From the NCBI RefSeq assembly GCF_024256385.1, contig NZ_JAMLFW010000001.1:4402001-4466000 (forward strand): a stretch of DNA of 64,000 bases, in the 5' to 3' direction. Shown here one piece after another: positions 1 to 9,142 of this stretch. A program made the position numbers and the translations under genes. Source of the stretch: Anatilimnocola floriformis. Lineage in GTDB: Bacteria > Planctomycetota > Planctomycetia > Pirellulales > Pirellulaceae. The notes below the pieces were generated by a model. That model did no database searches. It was not told where the DNA came from and saw nothing but the letters and a program-made list of their open reading frames with translations. The stretch's first letter is position 1, and each line of letters begins with the position of its first letter.

Positions 1-1
1 C

Positions 2-592
2 CAACAATGGCAACGCCAAGGGCAGGAATGTTACCGCGCGCTGGCCGATTACATCGCACCGGTTGGCCGCGGTCGCGAGGACTATCTCGGTGCCTTTGCC
101 GTCACGGCGGGCCTCGGCTGCGACGAACTGTCGGCTGAGTTTTTGAAGAAGTATGACGATTACAGCTCGATCAACGTCAAAGCCCTTGCCGATCGCTTGG
201 CCGAGGCCCTGGCAGAGATGATGCACGAACAAGCCCGGCAGGACTGGGGCTACGAGCAAGTCGGCTCGTTGAAAAATGACGAGCTCATTGAAGAAAACTA
301 TCGCGGCATTCGTCCTGCGGCCGGCTACCCTTCGCAGCCCGATCACACCGAGAAGCGGGCACTCTTTGATCTGCTAAACGCCGAGCAGAATGCGGGCGTC
401 AAACTGACGGAGTCGTTTGCCATGTGGCCGGCTGCCAGCGTGAGCGGACTTTACTTCGGCCACCCCGAATCCCGCTATTTTGCGCTCGACCGCATCACGC
501 GCGAACAAGTCGAAGATTATGCCCGCCGCAAGCGAATGACCTTACTTGAAGTCGAACGTTGGCTCGCGCCTAACCTAGGGTATGACCCTTAG
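2..592 (+). CDS. metH: Cobalamin-dependent methionine synthase, C-terminal part (partial)
   Basis: The window starts inside this gene; the frame is open from base 2. The visible 196 residues correspond to the AdoMet-binding activation domain that reductively remethylates cob(II)alamin in MetH. Seen directly: FAVTAGLG near the start, then a [18 protein letters not shown] stretch, the family's AdoMet-binding signature (RPAPGYPxxPEH in E. coli), and [12 protein letters not shown] followed by a C-terminal helix ending in NLGYDP. The homocysteine, folate and cobalamin domains must lie upstream of the window. The enzyme is cytoplasmic and makes methionine from homocysteine and methyl-tetrahydrofolate. 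The assignment is firm; only the full length is unknown. Confidence 0.95.
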   Translation, partial: QQWQRQGQECYRALADYIAPVGRGREDYLGAFAVTAGLGCDELSAEFLKKYDDYSSINVKALADRLAEALAEMMHEQARQDWGYEQVGSLKNDELIEENYRGIRPAAGYPSQPDHTEKRALFDLLNAEQNAGVKLTESFAMWPAASVSGLYFGHPESRYFALDRITREQVEDYARRKRMTLLEVERWLAPNLGYDP

Positions 593-655
593 GTTATTAT
601 GGTCCCTTCGCCGGCAGCCTTCCTCGCCGCGATTCCTTCCTTTGCATGATGTTTC

Positions 656-1708
656 ATGAATTTCCTTCCGCTGCTGGATTGCCTTCCTTTGGGCCTGATC
701 GACATTCTGGGTCAAAAGCTCGAAGCTTCTGACCTGGCCGTGGTGGGCCTGCTCATCTTGCTGGAAGGCGTGCTGTCGATCGACAACGCGCTCGTGCTCG
801 GCCTGCTGGCCAAACGCTTGCCGGCCCATCAACGGTCGCGGGCCCTGAGCTACGGCTTGATCGGCGCATTCGTGTTTCGCGTGATCGCCATCTGCACTGC
901 GAGCTTGCTGTTGCAGTTGCCATTTGTGAAGTTCATCGGCGGAGCTTATCTCGTTTACATCGCGGTCAAGCATCTGTTTTTCGAAGGGAAGCAGGAAGGC
1001 GAAGACGAAGTCAAACTCGACGAGCATGGCCACCCGATCGTGACGGAAGAAGATACTTCGACGGGCAAGACGTTCGTCGGCGCAGCATTCTGGCCGACTG
1101 TTCTAGTCATCGAACTGACCGATATCGCGTTTGCGGTCGACTCCATCCTGGCGGCCATGGCGCTCGCGGGTGGTCATGTCGAAAAGCTGTGGGTCGTTAT
1201 CACGGGCGGCATCATCGGCGTGGTGTTGATGCGCTTCGCGGCGGCGATCTTCATCAAGCTGCTGGAGAAATTCCCGCGGTTCGAAACGTCGGCGTATCTA
1301 CTGGTCGTCGTCATCGGCATCAAACTGCTCGCCGACTGGACTGCTAACAGCGACTGGAGCTTTGACAAGCATTTCGCCGACAAGTGGATCGGTGGCGCGA
1401 AGCCGACCTTTGTCGCCATTGAAAAATCTCGACGCGAAACAACGCACAACTACGAGCATTGGTTGGAGCAGAGCTATCCGCTGCACATCGTGCCGGAAGA
1501 GAAGCGGATCGAGCTCGAAATCGATGCGGCCAAAGCCAAGGACGAGAAGAAAGTGCCCGACCTGGAGAAGAAACTAGCGGACTTTCGCGAGAAGCACATC
1601 CCGCACTTGCTCGATTTCCACGATCTCCGTCGGCCAGAATGCTCGTCATTCTGGCTCATCATGGTCTTGTGCTTCTGCTTCGGGTTTTTGCCCGGTAAGA
1701 AGCACTAG
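656..1708 (+). CDS. TerC family integral membrane protein
   Basis: A 350-aa membrane protein of the TerC/Alx family, linked in other bacteria to tellurite resistance, metal (Mn) efflux or pH response. Seen: several hydrophobic segments, the conserved acidic membrane motifs SIDNALVL (about residue 42) and ELTDIAFAVDS (about residue 153), and a GGAYLVYIAVKHLFF helix. The C-terminal third departs from a plain TerC protein. After the last core helix there is a charged, partly coiled soluble stretch of about 100 residues (KAKDEKKVPDLEKKLADF) and then a final hydrophobic segment ending in LPGKKH. The start is the first ATG with a normal N-terminal membrane segment. The substrate cannot be inferred. 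Confidence 0.9.
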   Translation: MNFLPLLDCLPLGLIDILGQKLEASDLAVVGLLILLEGVLSIDNALVLGLLAKRLPAHQRSRALSYGLIGAFVFRVIAICTASLLLQLPFVKFIGGAYLVYIAVKHLFFEGKQEGEDEVKLDEHGHPIVTEEDTSTGKTFVGAAFWPTVLVIELTDIAFAVDSILAAMALAGGHVEKLWVVITGGIIGVVLMRFAAAIFIKLLEKFPRFETSAYLLVVVIGIKLLADWTANSDWSFDKHFADKWIGGAKPTFVAIEKSRRETTHNYEHWLEQSYPLHIVPEEKRIELEIDAAKAKDEKKVPDLEKKLADFREKHIPHLLDFHDLRRPECSSFWLIMVLCFCFGFLPGKKH

Positions 1709-1720
1709 CAACTGGTCAGG

Positions 1721-4700
1721 CTATTCCTGCTGTTGCTGCTGAGTGCTCCGCAGATCCCGTTCACGCTGTGCGGCCAGCTCAGCAAAGTACAGGTCGGTTG
1801 CGTAAGTCTGCGGATTGACGACAGGCCCCATGCTGCTTTGCTCGGCTGGGGTCTCACTGCTACGCAGCGCAGACACCGTTTCGAGCGTCACGGATTCAGG
1901 CGCCGTGAGGGGAGGGACGGGATTCTCGTTCAGGTAGTTAATGATCGGAATCGCATCGAACGCCGTGATCTGGTTGTCGCTGTTCACGTCGAGATAGGGC
2001 GGTGGGCTGCCGGTACTCGGAACAGGTTGAGCGCCAAACTGATTCAGGAAGTTGATGACCGGAATCACGTCAAAGGCACTGATCTTGCCATCGTTGTTCA
2101 CATCGAGCGGATCAACTGGGTTCTGCCACAGGCTGTCGTTATCGTTGACCTGCATTGACAGGGTCGCGGTGGTCAACCCACTCGCCGTGGCCGTGATCGT
2201 GACCGGCCGCGAACCGTCGACAATCGAATCGTCGACTGCCGTGATGGTGAATGTCACCGAGACTTGATTGGCGGGGATCGTCACCGTGGCAGGAACCGTC
2301 GCTTCCGTAGTGTCGCTGCTCGTCAGGGTGACCACGAGCGGCGACGAGATGTTGGCGGTGTTGCGCGAGACGGTGCCGGTCGAAGTTCCGTTGAATTCTG
2401 AAATCGATGTCGACGAAGCCGATAGCGACAACGTTTGAGCGCTATCGTTATCAGTAACTTGCAAGCCGACGTTGGCGCTGCTGAAACCGGTTGCCGTGGC
2501 CGAGAGCGTCACGCTCTGCGTGCCGTCGACAATCAGGTCGTCAACGCCGGTGACCGTGAAGGTTACCGACACCTGATTGGCTGGGATCGTCACGGTAACG
2601 GGAACGGTGGCTTCGCTGGTGTCGCTGCTCGATAGATTCACCACGAGCGGCTGCGAAATGTTGCCGGCCGAGCGAGTCACAGTTCCCGTCGTCGTGCCGT
2701 TCAATTCCGAAATCGTGGATGTGGCCAGCGAGAGGGCCAGTGTGGAGGCGACGTCGTTATCGGTGACTTGCAAACCGACGTTCGCTCCCGTGAAACCGCT
2801 TGCGCTCGCAAAAATCGTCACGCTCTGCGTGCCATCGACAATCGCGTCATCCACGGCCGAGATCGTGAATGTAGCCGACGTTTGATTGGCGGGGATCGTG
2901 ACCGTAGCTGGAACGGTCGCTTCCGTCGTATCGCTGCTCGACAGAGTCACCACCAGCGGCTGCGTGATGTTGCCGCTCGTCCGAGTGACAGTTCCTGTGG
3001 TCGAGCCGTTGGTTTCCGAGATCGTGGAAACCGACGTGGTAAGGGAGAGTATCGACCCGTCGTTATCGGTGACTTGCAGCACCGTGGTAGCGTTACTGAA
3101 TCCGCTGGCGCTGGCCGAGATGGTCACGCTTTGCGTGCCATCGATGATCGCGTCATCGACGGCATTGATGGTGAAGCTCACCGATGTTTGATTGGCGGGG
3201 ATCGTGACGGTGTTCGGCACCGTCGCTTCCGTCGTGTCGCTGCTCGAGAGGCTAACTACGAGCGCCGAAGAAATATTCGCCGCGGACCGCGTGATGGTGC
3301 CTGTCGTCGAGCCGCCCGATTCCGAGATGAAACTGGCGACCGTCGAAAGGGACAGCGTGGACGCGACGTCGTTGTCAGCGACCTGAATCACCTGAGTCGC
3401 CGTGGTCAGGCCGGTTGCCGTGGCCGTGATGGTGACGTTTTGCGTACCATCAACGATCAAGTCATCCACTGCAGTCACGGTGAAGGTGGCAGACAGTTGA
3501 TTCGCCGGAATCGTTACCGTCGTCGGGACGGTGGCTTCTGAGGTATCGCTGCTCGACAAGCTAACGACCAGAGCGCTCGCGATGCTCGCATTGCTGCGAG
3601 TGACAGTGAAGGTGGAGGTGGTGTTCGGTTCGCTGATGGTGGTGAGCGTCGCCGAAAGTGAAAGCGCAGGGGTCCCAGCAGTTGGGCTGCTCACAATCAG
3701 CTGATAATTGCCCGTTGCATTCGCGCCCCCCGAAACATCTCCGGTGCCCGTCGTCGGGCTGTAGGCAAAGTTATTGGCGTTCGAGACGCCGATGTAGTAG
3801 TTGCCGGGAGTGACGAACGTGTACTGCAGGTAAGCGTCGTACCCGACCGCGCCTTCACCGGGCGCGGCGGCATCGTTGTTAAAGGCGAGCTGCGTGCCGG
3901 TCGAGTCGAACAGCCGCAGATACGAACCCAGCCCGCCCGGTCCGTTGAGAGGAGTGTCGATATCGAACTCCACGGTTTGATTCGCGGTAACCGTGACCTG
4001 ATACATGTTCACGTCAGTATCGGGCGCAATGCTCAAACTGTTTACGATTGGCGTACTGTTGGGCGTGCCCAGAACAATGGCTTCGCTGATCTGATCGTTC
4101 GTATCCGTCGGAGACGTAGTAACCAGCGTGATCGTCAGGGTATAAGCGCCGATGGAATTCTGACCGCCAGCCGTGTCGTTGCCGCCGGTGGTCGTGTTGT
4201 AGTTTCTGTTCGTATTGTTCGAGACGCCCAGATAATAGGTGCCGCCCGTAGAAAAGGCGTATCGCAGGTACGAGTCAAATCCCACCGTCGATTCGCCTGG
4301 AGCCGCACCGTCGTCATTCGAAGCGAGCTCAGTCCCGGATGCGTTGAACAACCGCAGGTATGAACCCAAACCGCCAACGCCGTTGAGCGCAGTATCGATA
4401 TCGAAGTCGACCGAATCGCCATTGGTGACGGTGAAACGAATCAGGTCGACATCAATGTCAGGATCAATCGATTGGTTGCTGCGTACGATTGGCGTGCTCG
4501 TGATGCTCCCCAGGTTTGGCGCTTCCGCAAACGTGTCGTCGGTGTCGTCCGGCAAACCCGTGACGGTCAATGTGTAAGCGCCGGTGCTGTTGGCTCCGCC
4601 CGAGACGTCGCCATCGCCAGTGAGTGCGTTGTAAGCGCTGTTGGTATTGTTCGACACACCCAGGTAATACGTCCCCGCCGTGGCAAATGTGTAACGCAGG

Positions 4701-6817
4701 TACGCATCGAAACCAAGCGTGTTTTCGCCGGGCGCCGTGCCATCGTTGTTCGCCGCCAGCTGCACGCCGCTGCTGTTGAACAGGCGGATGTAAGAACCAA
4801 GGCCACCAGTGCCGTTGAGCGCGGTATCGATATCGAAATCGATCGACTGCCCCGCGGTGGCGGTGAAGCGATACATATCGACATCGACGTCGGGAGTGAT
4901 CGCGCTATTCGCTGGCGATACCTTGGGCGTCGTGCCGATGGCTCCCAGATCGATGGCTTCCGAAATCGCATCGTCGCCGTCGATTGGCACAGCCGGCGCG
5001 GTATTAATCGTCAGCGTGTACGAGCCGGTCGAATTCGAGCTGCCCGAAGTGTCGTTAAAGCCCGTCGTCGCGTTGTACAGCGGATTGGTCGCAGCCGACA
5101 CGCCGACGTAATACGAACCTGCCGAGGCGAACGTGTATCTCACGTAACCATCAAAAACAGCGACATTCTCGCCCGGAGCGATGCCATTGTTGTTCCAAGC
5201 GAGTTCATTCCCGTTGGAATCGAAGACACGGATGAACGAGTCCAGCCCAGGCGCGCCGTTGGATGTGGTATCGATATCGAAATCGACAACCTGGCCGGCC
5301 GACGCGGTGAACTGGTACATGTCGACATCAATGTCGATGTCGATGTCTTTGTTAATGACCTTGGGAGTTGCATTGATTGCACCCAAGGGGGTGGCTTCTG
5401 AAATCTGATCGTCGGTATCGATGGCGATGCCTTGGATCGTGAGCGTATATTGGCCCACGGCATTCAAGTTATTTGCGACATCGCCTGTGCCGGTCGTCGC
5501 GTTGTACAGCGTGTTGTTGCTGTTCGACACGCCCAGGTAGTAAGTGCCTGCCGTGGCAAATGTGTAGCGCAAATAGGAGTCGAAGCCGATCGTTTCGCCC
5601 GGGGCTGCGGCGTCGTTGTTGAAAGCGAGTTCGGTTCCCGAAGCATTGAACAACCGGATAAACGAACCCAGGCCGCCCGAGCCGTTCTGGGTAGTATCGA
5701 TATCAAAATCGACAATCTGCCCAGCCGTCACCGTGAAGCGATACATGTCGACATCGACGGCTGGTGTGATGGTCGTCATGCGCGAGGCGCCTGCCGTTGT
5801 CACCGCCCCCATGCCGAAGGCTTCGCCGATCTCGTCGTCGGTGTCGTTGGGGTTTGTCGGCGTAGTCTGCACATACAGCTTGTAGGAGCCAATCGCGTTG
5901 GCGCCGCCGGAAGTGTCATTCAAGCCGGTGTTGATGTTGTAAGCCGTGTTGGTGCTGTTCGACACGCCGACGTAATAGGTCCCTGCAGTCGTAAACGTGA
6001 AGCGGATGAACGAGTCGTAACCGATGACGTTCTCATCCACGCCCACGCCGTCGTTGTTCGCGGCGATCTGGTTGCCGTTGGAATCGAAGATTCGCAGATA
6101 ACTGCCCAGGCCGCCGGGACCATTCAGCGTGGTATCGATGTCGAAATCGATCGACTGCCCCGCAGTCGCCGTAAATGAATACAGATCGACGTCGATGTCG
6201 ACGTCAATATCTTTCGTGGCAATGTCTGGCGTAGAGCCAATCGTGCTGAAGTTCGTGGCTTCCGGAATCGTGTCGTCGGTGTCGATGGGAAGCGCGGTCG
6301 CGGTCAGCGAGTAGCTGCCCGTGGTGTTGGCGCCGCCAGCCGAAGTCCCGGTGCCAGTAATGGGATTGAAGAGGGTGTTCGAGTTGTTCGAAACACTGAC
6401 GTAATAATTCCCAGCAGTTGTGAACGTATACCGCAGGTAAGCGTCGTATCCTAAAAATGTCTCACCCGGCGCAGTTCCGTCGTTGTTGAAGGCCAATTCG
6501 GTGCCAGAGCTGTTGAACAGTCGGAGGAACGAGCCCAGCCCACCTGGTCCGTTGGCCGCGGTATCGACATCAAAATCGACCGTCTGACCAGCGGTGACCT
6601 GGATCTGGAACATGTCGACATCAGTGTCGGGACTGATGTTGTCGGTCTTGGTCACTCCGGCGATCGAAGCGACCCCGAGCGAAAGGGCCGAGCCAATGGT
6701 GGGACCGGCATCGAACGGCAGCCGTTCGGCCAGCGATTCGAAGCGGAGTGGGCGGAGAAAACGCTGGCGCTGAGTTGCAGTATTAGAATCGCGCCGCTGT
6801 TTCATTTTAGACTGCAT
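1721..6817 (-). CDS. Giant secreted PPC / Calx-beta-like / dockerin protein
   Basis: A 1698-aa protein built almost wholly of repeats. After an arginine-rich N-terminus with the planctomycete-type motif LRFESLAERL come seven pre-peptidase C-terminal-like (PPC) repeats of about 140-147 residues, each opening with D-T/G-D-D-x-I-x-E-A and containing VDFDID and GTYYxGVSN. Five Calx-beta-like repeats of about 100 residues follow (TVTIPANQ, AVDDxIVDGTQ, VTDND), then a type I dockerin-like pair (DVNNDGKISAFD and DVNSDNQITAFD), and finally a polar tail ending in a glutamine run. The start at 6817 is preferred over an upstream ATG at 6916 because the extension is not protein-like and a GGGGG sequence precedes 6817. 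It is probably exported and surface-attached or assembled, with calcium-binding repeats. No catalytic domain is visible, so an adhesive or structural role is inference. Confidence 0.85.
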   Translation of the reverse strand: MQSKMKQRRDSNTATQRQRFLRPLRFESLAERLPFDAGPTIGSALSLGVASIAGVTKTDNISPDTDVDMFQIQVTAGQTVDFDVDTAANGPGGLGSFLRLFNSSGTELAFNNDGTAPGETFLGYDAYLRYTFTTAGNYYVSVSNNSNTLFNPITGTGTSAGGANTTGSYSLTATALPIDTDDTIPEATNFSTIGSTPDIATKDIDVDIDVDLYSFTATAGQSIDFDIDTTLNGPGGLGSYLRIFDSNGNQIAANNDGVGVDENVIGYDSFIRFTFTTAGTYYVGVSNSTNTAYNINTGLNDTSGGANAIGSYKLYVQTTPTNPNDTDDEIGEAFGMGAVTTAGASRMTTITPAVDVDMYRFTVTAGQIVDFDIDTTQNGSGGLGSFIRLFNASGTELAFNNDAAAPGETIGFDSYLRYTFATAGTYYLGVSNSNNTLYNATTGTGDVANNLNAVGQYTLTIQGIAIDTDDQISEATPLGAINATPKVINKDIDIDIDVDMYQFTASAGQVVDFDIDTTSNGAPGLDSFIRVFDSNGNELAWNNNGIAPGENVAVFDGYVRYTFASAGSYYVGVSAATNPLYNATTGFNDTSGSSNSTGSYTLTINTAPAVPIDGDDAISEAIDLGAIGTTPKVSPANSAITPDVDVDMYRFTATAGQSIDFDIDTALNGTGGLGSYIRLFNSSGVQLAANNDGTAPGENTLGFDAYLRYTFATAGTYYLGVSNNTNSAYNALTGDGDVSGGANSTGAYTLTVTGLPDDTDDTFAEAPNLGSITSTPIVRSNQSIDPDIDVDLIRFTVTNGDSVDFDIDTALNGVGGLGSYLRLFNASGTELASNDDGAAPGESTVGFDSYLRYAFSTGGTYYLGVSNNTNRNYNTTTGGNDTAGGQNSIGAYTLTITLVTTSPTDTNDQISEAIVLGTPNSTPIVNSLSIAPDTDVNMYQVTVTANQTVEFDIDTPLNGPGGLGSYLRLFDSTGTQLAFNNDAAAPGEGAVGYDAYLQYTFVTPGNYYIGVSNANNFAYSPTTGTGDVSGGANATGNYQLIVSSPTAGTPALSLSATLTTISEPNTTSTFTVTRSNASIASALVVSLSSSDTSEATVPTTVTIPANQLSATFTVTAVDDLIVDGTQNVTITATATGLTTATQVIQVADNDVASTLSLSTVASFISESGGSTTGTITRSAANISSALVVSLSSSDTTEATVPNTVTIPANQTSVSFTINAVDDAIIDGTQSVTISASASGFSNATTVLQVTDNDGSILSLTTSVSTISETNGSTTGTVTRTSGNITQPLVVTLSSSDTTEATVPATVTIPANQTSATFTISAVDDAIVDGTQSVTIFASASGFTGANVGLQVTDNDVASTLALSLATSTISELNGTTTGTVTRSAGNISQPLVVNLSSSDTSEATVPVTVTIPANQVSVTFTVTGVDDLIVDGTQSVTLSATATGFSSANVGLQVTDNDSAQTLSLSASSTSISEFNGTSTGTVSRNTANISSPLVVTLTSSDTTEATVPATVTIPANQVSVTFTITAVDDSIVDGSRPVTITATASGLTTATLSMQVNDNDSLWQNPVDPLDVNNDGKISAFDVIPVINFLNQFGAQPVPSTGSPPPYLDVNSDNQITAFDAIPIINYLNENPVPPLTAPESVTLETVSALRSSETPAEQSSMGPVVNPQTYATDLYFAELAAQRERDLRSTQQQQQE

Positions 6818-7098
6818 ACGACCCCCGAAAAGAAGCGGCCAGCACCCAAGCCCCAGGGTACTAGTCTGCGCGTTTTGCCAGCTGCATGCAAATTTCGCAC
6901 CTGACAAGCGTTGCATCTGTCACAATCGATGTATCAGGATGCGGCTAATTGGAACAGCCAGCTTATTCCTAACCTCTGCAACCAGCCCGCTAGCAAACTC
7001 ACTCTCACTAAGAGCGATTTCCTCAGCGACTGTCACACGCTATTCGGCACCATTATAATCCGCGACGAAACGTTTCGCACTCATACGAAAGGCCCAAA

Positions 7099-8274
7099 AT
7101 GGTTCGGTCACGCTCTCTGGCTGCGGTTCTGGCGCTGCTCGCCGCCCCGCTCCTCGCACAAACGCCGCAGGTTCAATTCAAGCGGACCCAGCTCGATGCC
7201 AAGTTCCGGAGCGAAGGGGTCGCCGTCGCCGACTTCAATAAAGACGGGAAGATGGATATCGCGGCCGGCTTCGTGTGGTACGAAGCGCCTGATTGGAAAA
7301 TGCACCAGCTGACCGAAAAGGCTCCAGAGTACGATCCCAAAGGCTACAGCAACGCATTCTGTTGCTTTGCTGAAGACGTGAACGGCGACGGCTGGAGCGA
7401 CCTGCTCGTGGTCGACTTTCCCGGCACGCCCACCTGGTGGTTTGAGAATCCGAAAGAGACCGGCAAGCTCTGGCCGAAGCACACCGTCACGCCGGTGACC
7501 AACAACGAGAGCCCGCAGTACCTCGACATCGACGGCGATGGCAAAAAGGAACTGCTGATGGGTTTTGCTCCTTCGACGAAGGACTCCGATGGCCCCGATC
7601 GCCAGGTTGGCTTTGCCAAGCCGGCGAAAGATCCCAACGAACCGTGGGTGCTGACTGCCGTTTCGGAAAAAGGTGTGCAAGGCGCCAAGAAGTATGACCA
7701 CGGCATTGGCTCGGGCGACATCAATGGCGACAAGCGGAACGACATTCTGGTGGCCAGCGGCTGGTGGGAAGCCCCCGCCGAGGCCAGCAGCACACCTTGG
7801 AAGTTTCATCAGGCCAACTTCGGTCAGGCCGCCCAGATGTACGCCTACGACTTTGATGGCGACGGCGACAACGATGTGCTCACGTCGAGCCCGCACGGTT
7901 TCGGCCTGTGGTGGCACGAACAGGTTGCCCCGAACCAATGGAAGCAGCACGAAATCAGCAAGGATTTCTCGCAGATTCACGGTGTGATGCTGGCCGACAT
8001 GAACGGCGACAAACTGCCGGACATCGTTTGCGGCAAGCGTTGGTGGGCCCACGCTTCGGGTGATCCGGGCGTTGACCAACCCGCCGTCTTCTACTGGTTC
8101 GAGCTGAAGCGCGAAAACGGTCGCCCCGTTTGGACGCCGCACCAGTTCGATCACAACAGCGGCCCCGGCACCCAATTCGAAGTGGCCGACGTCAACGGCG
8201 ACGGCTTGCTCGACGTCATCTCGTCGAACAAAAAGGGCGTGCACTACTTCCAGCAGACGCGGGAAAAAGAATAA
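7099..8274 (+). CDS. Secreted FG-GAP/VCBS repeat protein
   Basis: A 391-aa protein with a signal peptide (hydrophobic AAVLALLAAPLLAQ, cleavage likely after LAQ). Seven calcium-binding-type FG-GAP/VCBS loops recur along the chain: DFNKDGKMDI, DVNGDGWSDL, DIDGDGKKEL, DINGDKRNDI, DFDGDGDNDV, DMNGDKLPDI and DVNGDGLLDV. This spacing suggests a single seven-bladed beta-propeller. There is no catalytic domain. Such proteins are common in planctomycetes and probably act outside the cytoplasm, but their ligand is unknown. The opposite strand is also open over this whole length, a composition artefact. The gene is monocistronic and is followed 14 bp later by a 44-bp palindromic repeat. Confidence 0.88.
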   Translation: MVRSRSLAAVLALLAAPLLAQTPQVQFKRTQLDAKFRSEGVAVADFNKDGKMDIAAGFVWYEAPDWKMHQLTEKAPEYDPKGYSNAFCCFAEDVNGDGWSDLLVVDFPGTPTWWFENPKETGKLWPKHTVTPVTNNESPQYLDIDGDGKKELLMGFAPSTKDSDGPDRQVGFAKPAKDPNEPWVLTAVSEKGVQGAKKYDHGIGSGDINGDKRNDILVASGWWEAPAEASSTPWKFHQANFGQAAQMYAYDFDGDGDNDVLTSSPHGFGLWWHEQVAPNQWKQHEISKDFSQIHGVMLADMNGDKLPDIVCGKRWWAHASGDPGVDQPAVFYWFELKRENGRPVWTPHQFDHNSGPGTQFEVADVNGDGLLDVISSNKKGVHYFQQTREKE

Positions 8275-8287
8275 CGCCCGCGCATTC

Positions 8288-8331
8288 ACTCCCTCTCCTC
8301 GGTACTCCGGGGAGAGGGTTGGGGTGAGGGG
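8288..8331 (+). repeat. 44-bp palindromic intergenic repeat, copy 1
   Basis: Begins ACTCCCTCTCC and ends GGTGAGGGG, with a CCCTCTCC / GGAGAGGG stem around a TCGGTACTCCGG loop. It is identical, apart from single-base differences, to copies at 34931 and 44227 and in the same orientation on this strand. It lies just after the FG-GAP gene. Confidence 0.85.
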
Positions 8332-8372
8332 CCGACCCGTAATGCACGGTGCAAATCTTGTGGCGGTGGCTG

Positions 8373-9023
8373 ATGAAGTTCCATGTTGTCAGCACGCTCA
8401 GTTTCTTCGGCCGCACAAAAGCCATTGATGCTATTCACGCATCTTTCTTTCACGGCACGGCTGACCGAGGCGGAAAGCGTCCCAACTCACAGAATTCGCA
8501 GTTAGCGAATGCAGTAGACCGGCCACTTCAGCTGCACAAGAATATCTTTGAAATCGCCGACGTTTTTTCACCAGAGTTTAAACTGGTGGTGTCTGCCAAA
8601 GTTCGCGACGTCTTTCACGATTTGCCGGAAGTCGCATTTGCTCCGGTGCACTTCAAGACTCTATATGAGATTCCATTTCGCGCTGGAGACTTCTCCTTTT
8701 ACAAAACGATCGGTGACTTTTTTGCGATCGAGCGATTCATTGACCGCCAAGTAGATAAGCCTGCCTTGCATGAAAAGATCGGCGACTACTTCGAGTTAGT
8801 CGCGCCGCCCGTGCGAGATTTCGCAGCACGATATCCATTGATTACCGCGAGCGTCGACATCGGCGAGTTAGATGATCTGACGGAGATCCTGATTTGCCCA
8901 CAATTGTTGAACGACGTGCCGATTTACAGCCAGGGCAAGCTGGTAATGTCTGACGCAGCGTATCGACGGTTATCGCCCTTCATCAATTGGACGTATTACC
9001 TGCACGGCGAAGGTGACGTGTGA
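8373..9023 (+). CDS. Unknown protein, 216 aa, possibly immunity-like
   Basis: A cytoplasmic-looking protein without signal peptide or membrane segment. I do not recognise it with certainty. The central part (FEIADVFSPEFKLVVSAKVRDVF followed by a conserved-looking acidic and aromatic C-terminal half) is reminiscent of DUF1629/Imm11-type immunity proteins in its general lay-out, but this is a weak resemblance. The start at 8373 (MKFHVV) is chosen because GGCGGTGG lies just upstream; an in-frame ATG at 8349 would add eight residues. No toxin gene is adjacent. Codon use looks less biased towards GC-ending codons than the flanking genes, which fits an accessory gene. Confidence 0.6.
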   Translation: MKFHVVSTLSFFGRTKAIDAIHASFFHGTADRGGKRPNSQNSQLANAVDRPLQLHKNIFEIADVFSPEFKLVVSAKVRDVFHDLPEVAFAPVHFKTLYEIPFRAGDFSFYKTIGDFFAIERFIDRQVDKPALHEKIGDYFELVAPPVRDFAARYPLITASVDIGELDDLTEILICPQLLNDVPIYSQGKLVMSDAAYRRLSPFINWTYYLHGEGDV

Positions 9024-9070
9024 GTACTTCACACCAGTGCTCCAGAAAAAACGCCTGAAGGCGTAGCTAC

Positions 9071-9101
9071 AAAAAAAGGCCGGAACAAAAGTTCCGGCCT
9101 T
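9071..9101 (-). terminator. Rho-independent terminator of tig
   Basis: An 11-bp perfect stem (AAGGCCGGAAC / GTTCCGGCCTT) with a four-base loop, followed on the minus strand by seven T residues. It lies 42 bp past the tig stop codon. Because the loop is short and the stem perfect it could also act weakly on transcripts from the left. Confidence 0.9.
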
Positions 9102-9142
9102 CTTCGTTTGATTCGTCTCGCAGGGCGAGATGAGTAGTGAGA

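Noticed and set aside
6818-6916. Extended start for the giant repeat protein
   Set aside because: The additional 33 residues are not signal-like or protein-like, and the planctomycete-type motif lies close to the second ATG.
7108-8289. 393-codon open frame antisense to the FG-GAP gene
   Set aside because: The plus frame has a signal peptide and seven calcium-loop repeats; the antisense frame has none of these.
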